DNA of 64,000 bases from Natronorubrum tibetense GA33 (GTDB lineage: Archaea > Halobacteriota > Halobacteria > Halobacteriales > Natrialbaceae): positions 3,758,265 through 3,822,264 of the forward strand of contig NZ_KB913017.1 of assembly GCF_000383975.1 (NCBI RefSeq), read 5' to 3'. The notes under the pieces were generated by a model, which saw only the letters and a program-made list of their open reading frames with translations, searched no databases and was not told the DNA's origin. Of this stretch, positions 44,733 through 53,456 are shown piece by piece. The position numbers and the translations under genes were made by a program. Position 1 is the stretch's first letter; each line of letters starts with the position of its first letter.

Positions 44733-44909
44733 ATGGCTGCCGACGACGACGGAGATGGGAACGGGCCGGATGCAGTGGACGGGCCCAGTGTCGACTCGAG
44801 CGGCGCACCGACCTGTCCGCACTGCGGGGAACCGCTGTACAAGCGCCACTGCAAGTACGTCTGTCCGCAGCACGGCCCCATCATCGACTGTTCTGATCCC
44901 TTCCGGTGA
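44733..44909 (+). CDS. Small zinc-finger protein (HVO_2523-like)
   Basis: A 58-residue protein with an acidic lead and a zinc-binding core PTCPHCGEPLYKRHCKYVCP followed by QHGPIIDCSDPF. Four Cys and a His can bind zinc. It resembles the small haloarchaeal zinc-finger proteins of the HVO_2523 type, whose role is unclear. The ATG at 44733 gives the compact family-like size; a longer frame upstream is not supported. Confidence 0.7.
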   Translation: MAADDDGDGNGPDAVDGPSVDSSGAPTCPHCGEPLYKRHCKYVCPQHGPIIDCSDPFR

Positions 44910-44963
44910 TTACGACTCAGCGCCCGACTCAGGGCGTGAGTTGCGCGGTACTGATACAAGGCG

Positions 44964-45503
44964 ATGGCCTGTGGTCTCGAACAAGCGACCTGTCTGTCCA
45001 CACAACCGACGATCCTCGTCGTCGACGACGAGCGCGAACTCGCCGACCTCTACGCGATGTGGGTCGATGGAGAGTACGAGGTGCTGACCGCCTACGACGG
45101 CCGTTCGGCGCTCGAGGCGATGGGTTCGGCGGTCGACGTCGTTCTGCTCGACCGTCACATGCCGGATCTCACCGGCGACGAAGTCCTCGAACGGATCCGC
45201 GCCGCGGGCCACGACTGCTGGGTGATCATGGCCACGGCGGTCGATCCCGGGCTCGACATCGTCGAACTGGATATCGATGACTACGTGACCAAGCCGGTGA
45301 CCAGAACCCAACTGACGCGAATCATCAAGAACCTCCGCGTGCAGGCCAAGTTCAGCAACGGCGGCCGCCGCGAACTCGCCGCGCTCTCGAACAAGATGGA
45401 GACGCTCGAGGACGAGCAATCGGTCGAAGAGTTAGAACAGACGGAGGCCTATCGGCAACTCGAATCCGATCTGACGGTGCTGAGCGACTCGTTGGTCAAG
45501 TGA
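44964..45503 (+). CDS. Response regulator with HalX domain
   Basis: A 179-residue receiver protein. TILVVDDERELADLYAMWVD carries the acidic pocket, VVLLDRHMPDLTGDEVLERI the phosphorylated Asp, and DDYVTKPV the Lys. The C-terminal part (NGGRRELAALSNKMETLEDE and following helix) is a HalX domain. It signals from an unlinked histidine kinase; no kinase is adjacent. The start is uncertain because the first 14 residues look unconserved. Confidence 0.88.
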   Translation: MACGLEQATCLSTQPTILVVDDERELADLYAMWVDGEYEVLTAYDGRSALEAMGSAVDVVLLDRHMPDLTGDEVLERIRAAGHDCWVIMATAVDPGLDIVELDIDDYVTKPVTRTQLTRIIKNLRVQAKFSNGGRRELAALSNKMETLEDEQSVEELEQTEAYRQLESDLTVLSDSLVK

Positions 45504-45535
45504 AACGCGACGAGAATCTGCGGGACGATATTGAA

Positions 45536-46285
45536 CTAACTCTCCGCCGTCCGCCCGGTCTTCCCCGACCGTCTGTGCGTCCGAACGGCGCGATACGCCG
45601 GGCCGGCAAGCAGTACCGACGCCGCGACGAGACAGGCGACGGTGAGCGTGACGCCGAGTTCGCCGAGCCCGCCCGCGGTGACGGTGGCGGCCGACGCGCC
45701 GACGACGACGCCGGCCACCGTCCACGGGAGTTCGCCGACGACCGTCCCGAGCACGAACTGTCGGAGTCGCACGCCGCTGACCGCTGCCGCACACGTCGAA
45801 ACGTCCGATGGAATCGGTGCCAGCCGGGAGACGACGACGCCACGGGTCGGTCCCGCCGTCTCATAATAGCGGGCGACGACGCTCCCCGCCCGCTCGAAGA
45901 GAGAGCCGAACGCGCCCTCGATTGACGCCGACACGGAGTCGTCGCGTGCGTCACTCGAAGCGCTCGCGTCGGTGCGGACGAACCAGCGAGCGACGAGGAA
46001 GACGGGTATCACTGTCGCCACGACACCGACGAGTGCGATCGGGATCCCGAGCGTGACGCCGTAGCCGTACCCGACGACGACGGCCAACGGCGTCGTCGGG
46101 AGCACGAGCAGCGGCCGTACGAGATAGAGCCCGACCACGACGAGTCCGAACAGATACGGATCGACCGAGACCGACTCGACGGCCCCGAGCACCGTCGACG
46201 GCGAGACGAGCACACCCATCGCGACGATCGCACCGATCACGACCGTCCCGACGAGCGCACGGCGGTCCACCGACGACAATGTCAT
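45536..46285 (-). CDS. TVP38/TMEM64-family (DedA/SNARE-associated) membrane protein
   Basis: A 249-residue membrane protein with about five helices. The conserved block YLVRPLLVLPTTPLAVVVGY (about 58-77) and later VSRLAPIPSDVSTCAAAVSG match the family core, which in bacteria and eukaryotes moves or scrambles lipids. The ATG at 46285 begins MTLSSVDRRALVGTVV and is preferred over longer upstream starts. Its gene ends 33 bp from the response regulator end, convergent. Confidence 0.8.
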   Translation of the reverse strand: MTLSSVDRRALVGTVVIGAIVAMGVLVSPSTVLGAVESVSVDPYLFGLVVVGLYLVRPLLVLPTTPLAVVVGYGYGVTLGIPIALVGVVATVIPVFLVARWFVRTDASASSDARDDSVSASIEGAFGSLFERAGSVVARYYETAGPTRGVVVSRLAPIPSDVSTCAAAVSGVRLRQFVLGTVVGELPWTVAGVVVGASAATVTAGGLGELGVTLTVACLVAASVLLAGPAYRAVRTHRRSGKTGRTAES

Positions 46286-46400
46286 CGATTCCAGTTTTTC
46301 ACCGAGCGTTGAAACGTTTGTGTCTCGACGGGTGGAGTTCGGTCGCCGTCGGTGGCGAACGACACAACGTTTATTCGCTCGCGGCCGACAGCACTCATCG

Positions 46401-46799
46401 ATGGATCGCGACGAGACCAAATCCGACACGGCCGCCGGCGTCAGCGACGACCGGGTCGCGCTCGGGCTGGCGCTGCTCGAGCGACTCGAGCACGAGTCGC
46501 TTCCCCTGCCCGAGGTCGTCGACCGGATCGAGACGGTGACGACCGATCCGACGGTGACGCGGACGATCCTCGACGAGGCGGAACTCCGCGGTATCGTCGA
46601 GCGTGAGGACGGAATCATCCGCCCGAAGAGCCGCCAGTACGTCCGGTTCGAGCAAGACGTGATCACGAAAGAGGGCGATTTCTCCTGCCAGCGCTGCGGG
46701 ACGGGCGTCTCGACGGGCTATTTCATCGATCTCGACGCCGGCGAACTGGGACCCTTCGGCTCCTCGTGTATTCGGAAGGTGACCGGGCGGGAGGATTGA
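46401..46799 (+). CDS. DUF5830-like haloarchaeal protein
   Basis: A 132-residue protein with a helical HTH-like first part (VALGLALLERLEHESLPLPE and TVTRTILDEAELRGIVERED, about 23-80) and a C-terminal zinc-binding-looking FSCQRCGTGVSTGYFIDLDA and FGSSCIRKVTGRED. It matches my memory of the haloarchaeal DUF5830 family. The HTH and Cys pairs suggest a DNA- or RNA-binding protein. The ATG at 46401 is just after a TATA-like TTTATTC region (about 46369). Confidence 0.72.
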   Translation: MDRDETKSDTAAGVSDDRVALGLALLERLEHESLPLPEVVDRIETVTTDPTVTRTILDEAELRGIVEREDGIIRPKSRQYVRFEQDVITKEGDFSCQRCGTGVSTGYFIDLDAGELGPFGSSCIRKVTGRED

Positions 46800-46832
46800 G
46801 GACGTTACCCGCTGAGAGGACTGCGGACGCTT

Positions 46833-48140
46833 CTACCGCTGCTTGCGGAGTTCGGCGATCAGTTGCTCGATCGTTCCCTGCTGGCGTTCGATGACCTCGG
46901 TCTGTCGCTCGACGGCGACTTCGAGTGCCTCGACGCGCTCGAGCAGTTCGTCGGTGACGTCGTCATCGGGTTCGGGGTCGGTCCCGAGCAATGGCGTCGA
47001 GTCCGTGCCGAGTCCGCCGTCGTCCTGCGTCGGGGTCGTCTCGATATCGGCCGGCTCCGTGTCGATCTCGGTCGGCTCAGTTCCCTCGAGATCGGAGTCG
47101 TGTCCACTTACGGTCTCAGCCGACATTTCGAAGGTTTCGGCCTCGCTCGCCGCTGGATCAGCCTCCTGTCCCGTGGCCGGATCGGTCTCGGCTGGCGTCT
47201 GCGCCACCGACTGCGTCTCGGTCTGCTCGCGGTGCGTGGACGCCTGTTCGGGGTCCTGGTGGCCCTGTGGCTCACTCGTCGGACTCGACTCTGCCGCGGG
47301 CTGTGGCTCGTTCGCGTCCGAGCCAGCGGCCGGCGTCTCGTCCGCCAGCGGATCAGGGGTTGCTGCGGGTTCCTGGACGCCACCGGCCGTCTCGTCGACG
47401 GGTTCGTGATCGTCCAGCGACGGCGGGTTGGCGTCGAGGGGATCGACACCCTCTCCGAAGTCGACCGACGCGCTCCGCTGGCGCTGTTCGGCCTCGTCGT
47501 CACCACCGACTTTCTCGTTGAGTTCCTCGAGCGAGCCCACGTCGTGGTACTCGAAGAGGGCTCGCTGGAGCCGTTCCCGGAGATCGTTCGCCTGCTCGTT
47601 GGGGGCTTTGATCCGCTGCGGTCGGCCGTCGACGGTGAGCACGATCTGCGTCGCGACGCTGCCATCCTCGAACGCAAGGCTCGTGACGTCCTCGAAGTGG
47701 TACTCCTCGTAGTCGCCGTCCCAGACTGCCGCGCCGATGTGTTTGACGAGTCTGTCGCTGGTGATTATCAGTGTCAGTTCGCTGAAACGGTAGGTCTTGG
47801 CGACCGTTTCACCGGGATCAGTGATTCCGTTGCCGTTCAGAACGCCGGCCAGCACCGGGTGCAAGACGCCGTCAGTTTTGCTGCCAGGGACGCTGAACGA
47901 TTTCGTTCCCTCGAGGGGGTACTCGAGGGTGAACTTCGTCTTGCGTCGGCCTTCCGAGAGGGTGAGTCGGTCGGCCTCGTGGGGGTATTCGTCGATCGAC
48001 TCGTCGCTTAGCAGGCCTTCGGAGCTGTAGACGAGCGTGCTCGAGGGCGTGATGAAGAGTTCGTCTTCGCCGCCGAGAGAGACGCGCGCCGCGATTTCCT
48101 CGCCATTGAGAGTAGACTGGACGATTCCGGGAACGCTCAT
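46833..48140 (-). CDS. Haloarchaeal PH-like two-domain protein with disordered tail and coiled coil
   Basis: A 435-residue protein. The first 200 residues form two beta-rich segments (LFITPSSTLVYSSEGLLSDE and LTLIITSDRLVKHIGAAVWD, then VTSLAFEDGSVATQIVLTVD), like paired PH-type domains. A long acidic, Thr/Pro/Gln-rich low-complexity region follows (about 240-385), and the end is a coiled coil (LLERVEALEVAVERQTEVIE). I cannot name its function; similar architecture in haloarchaea is listed as an uncharacterised domain. The ATG at 48140 is chosen by the beta-domain start. Confidence 0.7.
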   Translation of the reverse strand: MSVPGIVQSTLNGEEIAARVSLGGEDELFITPSSTLVYSSEGLLSDESIDEYPHEADRLTLSEGRRKTKFTLEYPLEGTKSFSVPGSKTDGVLHPVLAGVLNGNGITDPGETVAKTYRFSELTLIITSDRLVKHIGAAVWDGDYEEYHFEDVTSLAFEDGSVATQIVLTVDGRPQRIKAPNEQANDLRERLQRALFEYHDVGSLEELNEKVGGDDEAEQRQRSASVDFGEGVDPLDANPPSLDDHEPVDETAGGVQEPAATPDPLADETPAAGSDANEPQPAAESSPTSEPQGHQDPEQASTHREQTETQSVAQTPAETDPATGQEADPAASEAETFEMSAETVSGHDSDLEGTEPTEIDTEPADIETTPTQDDGGLGTDSTPLLGTDPEPDDDVTDELLERVEALEVAVERQTEVIERQQGTIEQLIAELRKQR

Positions 48141-48243
48141 GCGCGGGTAGTTGGGAAGGCCGTGCCATAAATCCGTGGGTCGGCGTTGCACGCCGGGGCC
48201 GAATGAGAAGGTTAAAGAAACAGACGCGGCTATCACAGAGTGA

Positions 48244-48398
48244 GCCCGGGTGGCTTAGCTGGACATAGCGCCGCACTCATAGGGTTCAGAGATTCGGTGC
48301 GGTTTCGCCTTGGAAGCCTCCGTGTCCCCACGAGGACTCATGCCGAGCCTCGGACCTGGGACATGCGGAGATCGAGGGTTCGGAGCCCTCCCCGGGCA
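48244..48398 (+). tRNA. Elongator tRNA-Met (CAT) with intron
   Basis: Exons form a full cloverleaf: acceptor GCCCGGG with CCCGGGC, D arm GCTTAGCTGGACATAGC, anticodon stem CCGCA/TGCGG, anticodon CAT, variable AGATC, T arm GAGGG TTCGGAG CCCTC and discriminator A. An 81-base intron at 48282-48362 lies after A37, the usual archaeal place, with a base-paired bulge-helix-bulge surrounding. The intron-bearing elongator Met tRNA is typical of haloarchaea. Confidence 0.93.
48282..48362 (+). other. tRNA-Met intron
   Basis: 81 bases between anticodon-loop positions 37 and 38, starting GGGTTCAGAG and ending GGACCTGGGAC. The spliced tRNA needs this removed. The splice boundaries are set by cloverleaf fit and could shift by one or two bases. 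I do not see clear box C or D motifs within it. Confidence 0.85.
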
Positions 48399-48454
48399 TT
48401 TTCCCAAGAAGTCACGAACGAAGTGAGTGACGACGCTGGAAAATGCCCGGGGAG
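48388..48454 (+). repeat. Inverted repeat of the tRNA-Met 3' end
   Basis: CTCCCCGGGCATTTTCC (48388-48404) and GGAAAATGCCCGGGGAG (48438-48454) are perfect inverted copies, with a 33-base spacer. The left arm is the end of the mature tRNA plus six bases of trailer. It may be a terminator-like hairpin or an inverted duplication left by integration. Confidence 0.8.
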
Positions 48455-48750
48455 GCGGAGAACCCGGTGGTCTTACGCGAGCGCCAGCGAGCGTAAGGCA
48501 GGAAAGACGAACGGAGTGAGTCTTTCCGTGGTTCGGAGCCCGGGAAGGCGAAGAACCCGATTATCTTCGTGGGCGTCTCGGAAATGCGAGCGGACGACGG
48601 CTCGAGAGAGCTTTGCTCTCTCGTAGGTTCGGAGCGATCCGGTAGTCTTCACTGAGCGAAGTGAGGTGCGACCGAGGGAGCGCCTCAAAAATGCGAGCGG
48701 CGAAACCGTGAGCAAAGCGAGTCTTTCCGTGGTTCGGAGCCCTCCTCAAA
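48399..48750 (+). repeat. Degenerate copies of the tRNA-Met T-arm and 3' end
   Basis: The T-arm phrase GGTTCGGAGC recurs in direct orientation in the real tRNA (about 48377), then near 48532, 48631 and 48732, roughly 100-155 bp apart. The last copy includes CGGAGCCCTCC, nearly the full T-arm side. Between copies lie purine-rich stretches such as CGAGCGAAGTGAG. The array is best read as scars from repeated use of the tRNA 3' end by integrating elements. Confidence 0.7.
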
Positions 48751-49186
48751 ACCCGTCAAAAGCGACAGTATCCTTTCGAGACCCACCGCCTGCTACCGAC
48801 GAACCATTTCCTTTCGAAAAACGCCGGCTGGGGCCAGCGTCACCGCACCCCATCCGCTGTGGTGTGTCAGTGGACAGGCCGATCCGAGATCGACTGTCGA
48901 TCGTCTCGAGCGACAGGATCTCGATCACTGGCGAGGTCCGGCCGTCTCGAGCGGCCGGATACCATCGGCAACGACAGTATTCCTCCCCTCGCCGGATGAC
49001 TATTCGACCATCGTCGATTAAAACTACTGGCCGCTCGACGCTGGACCTGATCGAGTTGCCATCGCATTGCCGTCTACAACCGCCTGTTCCGCCGAACGCA
49101 CCGAGTCTCGACGGTTCGAGCGAGCTACGGCTCGATTGAGACCCGCGCGCGGCAACTAATTCTTTCGCGAGTGCTTCGCTAGTTTT
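48751..49186. other. Gap after the tRNA-Met repeat array
   Basis: No gene is recognised. A few AT-richer patches near 48980-49030 and 49160-49186 may hold promoters for the following small gene. Nothing else stands out. Confidence 0.4.
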
Positions 49187-49504
49187 ATGCGACACACCAT
49201 AGCATGGCGTGGTATGGGGACGGGGGTCCCACCGAGCCACAAAATACTGACGCAGGTCGCATCATCCGAGGGCGTTTCACCGACGGACCTCGAGCCACCG
49301 CTTCACGACGTCATCGATCCGGAGGCGCTCGACCGGCTGGTCGAGTCGAGCGGACGCGCCTCGGGTGGCCGCGTCGTGACGATCGAGTTTCCCTATCGAG
49401 AGTACACGGTACGGGTCGACAGCACTGGCGCGGTCGATCTGACCGTGGGAGATCACCTCCCGGATTCGACCGGCGATTCGACGGAGGAGTCCCACAGCGA
49501 CTGA
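49187..49504 (+). CDS. HalOD1 output-domain protein
   Basis: A 105-residue protein with the haloarchaeal output domain HalOD1: VASSEGVSPTDLEPPLHDVI (about 25-44), DPEALDRLVES and VTIEFPYREYTVRVDSTG. The domain normally follows signal-receiving modules; here it stands alone, possibly as a phospho-independent or partner protein. The exact start is uncertain, since Met1 and the Met at 49214 both fit. A related protein lies at 49746-50045 on the other strand. Confidence 0.7.
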   Translation: MRHTIAWRGMGTGVPPSHKILTQVASSEGVSPTDLEPPLHDVIDPEALDRLVESSGRASGGRVVTIEFPYREYTVRVDSTGAVDLTVGDHLPDSTGDSTEESHSD

Positions 49505-49745
49505 GAACGGCGGGAGCCACGTGCCGGTTCGATCGTCGTGAGCTGTGCCGACACGACGAGCGATGCGTCGAACGCTGAACTACCGAGACGGCTGTTCGTA
49601 AGGACAATTGCAGCGACAGTCGTTCTGACCTCCGGGACGGCGACGCTCCCGGCGATGGGTTGGTGAAAAATCGACGGCACGGAAGTCGAGAGCAGAGATA
49701 GTTCGATTCCGGCCTGTGAGTCGACGCGTCGTGACGTCGGACGAG

Positions 49746-50045
49746 CTACGCCGTTTCGACCCGAATTTCGCCGTCGGCATCGACGGTTACGAGACAGTCG
49801 TTGTACTCGAACGTTACCGAACCCCCCGATCGGAGTCCGTCCGCTCGCGGTTCGAACAGCCGTTCGAGCGCGTCGGCGTTGATCGTATAGTGAAGTGGCT
49901 CGAGTTCGGTCACGTCGTCGTCACAGAACGTCGCAACCGCATCGACGACGGCGACGCTCAGTGGTTCGTTGTCGAGTCTATCGTACTGCACAGCGTACTG
50001 TTCCTCCGTTAGAACGGACGGTGATTGTGAAGTCATCTCGGTCAT
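49746..50045 (-). CDS. HalOD1 output-domain protein
   Basis: A 99-residue stand-alone HalOD1 domain: AVVDAVATFCDDDVTELEPL (about 32-51), ALERLFEPRADGLRSGGSVT and FEYNDCLVTVDADGEIRVET. It lies 117 bp after the large regulator at 50162-53329, in the same direction, so it could be cotranscribed with it. It is a diverged relative of the 49187 protein, which may point to local duplication. Confidence 0.75.
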   Translation of the reverse strand: MTEMTSQSPSVLTEEQYAVQYDRLDNEPLSVAVVDAVATFCDDDVTELEPLHYTINADALERLFEPRADGLRSGGSVTFEYNDCLVTVDADGEIRVETA

Positions 50046-50161
50046 GTAGTTCTGCGCACCCCCAGTGCGGTCTGTGGGAAGACGATTGCCAGTTCACGAG
50101 TTGCACTGAAGAGCCTGACCGTTAACTGTGTAGCCCACCGGCCGAAAGAGGGGTTAATCAA

Positions 50162-53100
50162 TTAACCATCCAACAACGCCTCGTCGAAGAGCGTCCTGAA
50201 GAGCTTCTGCTCGGCGGCTCTTACGTGTTTGTGGAAGGCCGGCGACGAGATATCGAGCGAGTCTGCGATCTCCTCGCCGTTCGTTTGTCGAGGCCACTCG
50301 AAGAACCCGCCGTGGTACGCCGTCTGAACGACCTCCCGTTGGCGATCGGTGAGTTGCTCGAGCAGCGAGTTGCGCGCGCCAGCGTCGATCGTGGACCGGT
50401 CCGCGGTCGCCTGTTCGCGGCGCGCGAGCATCGAAACCGAAAAGCCGCGGCGGTTGAGTCCCGACAGGAGATCCCTGATTTCGATCGATTCCGGAACGTC
50501 GACGATGGCTCGAGTCGTCGACTCGTCGGCGACGAACGACCGGAGCGTTCCGCCGTGGGAGTCGACGACGACCCCGAAAAACGGCTCCGTGCTCTGAAGC
50601 TGTAACAGCGTTTCGTCCTCGGTTTCGGCGATGACCGTGACGCCGTAGATCCCGTCGAGATCGGAGAGTTCGGCCGCCTGCTCGGGCGCGACCGACGCGT
50701 CCGTCACGACGAAGACGGTCGTCGGTCCGTCCTCCCGTATCGTCGCGCCCTCGAACGCGACGCGGGCCTCCAGTCGGCTGGCAAGGCGAGAGAGCAGCGA
50801 CTCGCCGGTGAGTTCGAGTTCGAGTTCGGCGGTCGCGACGTCGTCCTCGCGCAGCGCGGCTTTCCGCTTGACCGCGTCAATCGCGTATCCGACCGTTTCG
50901 CCGAGTTCGGCGAGCGTTTCGCGAAGGGGGTCATCGAACGCGTCGCGGTCGTCACCGTAGATCGACAGCACGCCGTAGAGGAATCCGTCGTAGACGAGCG
51001 GCACGGCGTAGACCGACTGGTAGTTTCGCGAGAGGGCTTCGACCCGCCACGTTCCGTCGCGGAGCGAATCGGCGGCGTTTTCGACGTACGTCGGCTCCCG
51101 CGTCCGCGCCGACCGTCCAGTCGGCTCGGCCGCGGAGTCGTCGACGGTCGTCACCGAGACGGCGTCGAGATACTCCCGCTCGCGTCCGGCGCTGGCCTGC
51201 GTCTCGAGTCGATTGCCGCTCGGATCGGGTTCGCCGATCCAGGCGAACGAGCAGGCCTCGAGATCCGCGAGACGGTCACAGATTCCGCGTTCAATCTCGG
51301 TTCGAGAGTCGGCCATCAGGAGTAACTGCTCGATGTCCTGGCGGATCCGACTGGCGGCGTGTAACTGCTCGAGATGCGTGTTCTGACGCGTGAGTTCACG
51401 CTCACGTCCGTGGAGTCGACGCGTCCGGGAGATTCGGTCGAGCGAAGCCTCGGCCGTCGTAGCGAACAGTTGGGCGAGTTCGAAGGTATCGTCGCCGTAC
51501 TGCTCCGGCTCCGGATCGAGGGCGACGAGGACGCCGTGTTCACCGATCGGAACGAAAAGCCCGCTGTGAGCGTTGGCGGCCGCGTGATGCGTTCGATCCG
51601 CGTCCATCTTCTCGTCGAGACGCGAGGGTGTGCCACCGACGAACGTCTGCCAGACGGTGCTCTCGTCCGGTTGCACTCGAGACGGCCGCCCGAACGTCGA
51701 TTCGAACGCCTGTGAGTAGGCCGCCGGGATCAGTTCGTTGTGCTGGTCGTCGAATCGGTAGACGACGCTCTCGAGGTCCAGGACGTCCGCCGCGACGTCG
51801 ACGATGTACTCGCAGGCGGCCTGTTTGGATTCGACGGTCAGCAGGTGACTCGTCGCCTCGTGCAGGGCGTTCAGTGCCTCCTGATACTGGGCGCGCTCGG
51901 TGACATCGGCGGCAATGGCGATGACGCGGTCGGTCGATCCGTCGTCGACGATCGGCCGATACCACGATTCGAAGACCCGATCCATGAGACGGATCGAAGA
52001 GTGGGCCTTCTCCCCGTCCAACGCTGCCGTGGCGTCGGCGAGAATCTGGGAGTGGCCCTCGAAGACGTCGAACAGCGACTCGCCGACGATGTCGTCCGAC
52101 CGGCGATCGAATCGCTCGAGGGCACGTCCCTCTGCGAGCGTGATCGTTCCGTCGGCGTCGAGTACAAAGAGCACGACAGGAACGTTCTGGACGAGCGTTT
52201 CCAGTCGCTCCGTTCGCTCCCGAAGTTCACTCTCGCGTTCGATCCGGTCAGTAACGTCCGTGAAGTAGATCGAGATACCGGATGGGGAGGGGAAGATTCG
52301 CACGTTGTACCAGCAGTCGGTGGGCTCGTAGTACCGTTCGAAGGAGATGGGCTCTTGGGTCTCCATCGCTTCGATCGCCGACGTCTGAAAGGCGGTATCT
52401 CGAAGCTCCGGGAACTGATCGTGTATCTTTCGTCCGAGAATCTCCCCCGGTTCGGTGTCGAGCAGGGTCGCTGCCTGCTCGTTGACGTACGTAAATCGCC
52501 AGTCGGAGTCGAGTGCACAGAACGCATCGGTCACGCGATCGAGCGCGACGTCCAGTTCCTGGTCGACCTGCTGGTGCTCCGTGATGTCCCGGATCGAGGC
52601 GACGAGCCCGCCGATGTCGTCGTCCGCGAGTCGGTTGGTGAGGTCGGCTTCGTGGACGTACCAGGAGCCGTCGGCGTGCTGGCATCGGTAGGTGATCGAG
52701 ACCGACATCCCGGGCTCGCGCTCGCGGAGATCCTCGAACGCGGTGCGGACCGTCGAGGTGTCCTCGGGGTGGACGGTCTCCGTCACGTGGTTGCCGATCA
52801 ATGATTCGGGATCGTAGCCGCCGACTTCCTCGACCGACGGGCTGACGTAGGTGATCGTTCCGTCGGCCTCGGTGACGACCACCAGATCCGACGACTGCTC
52901 GAGCAACGCCTGATACCACGTTTCCTGTCGCGAAGCCGTTCGACGGACCGCGGCGAGTTCGGCCGCCTGCCGAAGCCGATGACGGAGAACGGGAGGCTCG
53001 CACTCGGGTTCGCCGGCCCGCCGTTTGACGATCACGTCGGTCGCACCGTCGGAACGGAACCGATCGATCGACTCGCACGCCGCTGGATCGATGGCGTAGA

Positions 53101-53329
53101 CTACCGGATGCGTCTCGCTGAGCGACGTGAGCGTCTCGTGTTCGTCCGTGAGGACACAATCCGTCGCGTCGAGTTGTGTCGTGTCGAGATCGGACCGGGT
53201 TTCGAACGGTCCATCGACGGTGAGATTACCGTCTTCCAGTTCGCTCGCCGCCGTCTGCAGCCACGGCGACGATCCGACTGCGAGCACTCGGACCTGAGCC
53301 GCCTCGGGGACCTCGAGACCGCGGGTCAT
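50162..53329 (-). CDS. PAS/GAF multi-sensor regulator with BAT and HTH-10 output
   Basis: A 1,055-residue transcriptional regulator of the bacterio-opsin-activator type. The first 110 residues look like a degenerate receiver domain. Three PAS domains follow (about 140-250 with LVVVTEADGTITYVSPSVEE, 260-370 and 380-490), then two GAF domains (about 495-645 and 670-815). A BAT-type domain (about 830-975) precedes a HTH-10 DNA-binding domain with LTDRQREVVQTAYHGGFFEW (about 990-1010) and EEIADSLDISSPAFHKHVRA (about 1020-1039). It probably senses redox, light or small ligands and binds promoters directly. The signal is unknown. The gene at 49746 lies just downstream. Confidence 0.9.
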   Translation of the reverse strand: MTRGLEVPEAAQVRVLAVGSSPWLQTAASELEDGNLTVDGPFETRSDLDTTQLDATDCVLTDEHETLTSLSETHPVVYAIDPAACESIDRFRSDGATDVIVKRRAGEPECEPPVLRHRLRQAAELAAVRRTASRQETWYQALLEQSSDLVVVTEADGTITYVSPSVEEVGGYDPESLIGNHVTETVHPEDTSTVRTAFEDLREREPGMSVSITYRCQHADGSWYVHEADLTNRLADDDIGGLVASIRDITEHQQVDQELDVALDRVTDAFCALDSDWRFTYVNEQAATLLDTEPGEILGRKIHDQFPELRDTAFQTSAIEAMETQEPISFERYYEPTDCWYNVRIFPSPSGISIYFTDVTDRIERESELRERTERLETLVQNVPVVLFVLDADGTITLAEGRALERFDRRSDDIVGESLFDVFEGHSQILADATAALDGEKAHSSIRLMDRVFESWYRPIVDDGSTDRVIAIAADVTERAQYQEALNALHEATSHLLTVESKQAACEYIVDVAADVLDLESVVYRFDDQHNELIPAAYSQAFESTFGRPSRVQPDESTVWQTFVGGTPSRLDEKMDADRTHHAAANAHSGLFVPIGEHGVLVALDPEPEQYGDDTFELAQLFATTAEASLDRISRTRRLHGRERELTRQNTHLEQLHAASRIRQDIEQLLLMADSRTEIERGICDRLADLEACSFAWIGEPDPSGNRLETQASAGREREYLDAVSVTTVDDSAAEPTGRSARTREPTYVENAADSLRDGTWRVEALSRNYQSVYAVPLVYDGFLYGVLSIYGDDRDAFDDPLRETLAELGETVGYAIDAVKRKAALREDDVATAELELELTGESLLSRLASRLEARVAFEGATIREDGPTTVFVVTDASVAPEQAAELSDLDGIYGVTVIAETEDETLLQLQSTEPFFGVVVDSHGGTLRSFVADESTTRAIVDVPESIEIRDLLSGLNRRGFSVSMLARREQATADRSTIDAGARNSLLEQLTDRQREVVQTAYHGGFFEWPRQTNGEEIADSLDISSPAFHKHVRAAEQKLFRTLFDEALLDG

Positions 53330-53456
53330 GTCTCCGATGGGACCGGCGCGCGTAAAAAGGTCGTGTTACCCCTAAACGGGGACCCGCTCGCGAGCGAGCG
53401 CCTCGGACGCGCCGACCGAGTCGAGTTCGGTGACCGACTCGAGCGCCTCGCTCGGC

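Noticed and set aside
48399-48750. Additional tRNA genes after tRNA-Met
   Set aside because: Only T-arm pieces are present; no acceptor, D arm or anticodon arm can be formed around them.
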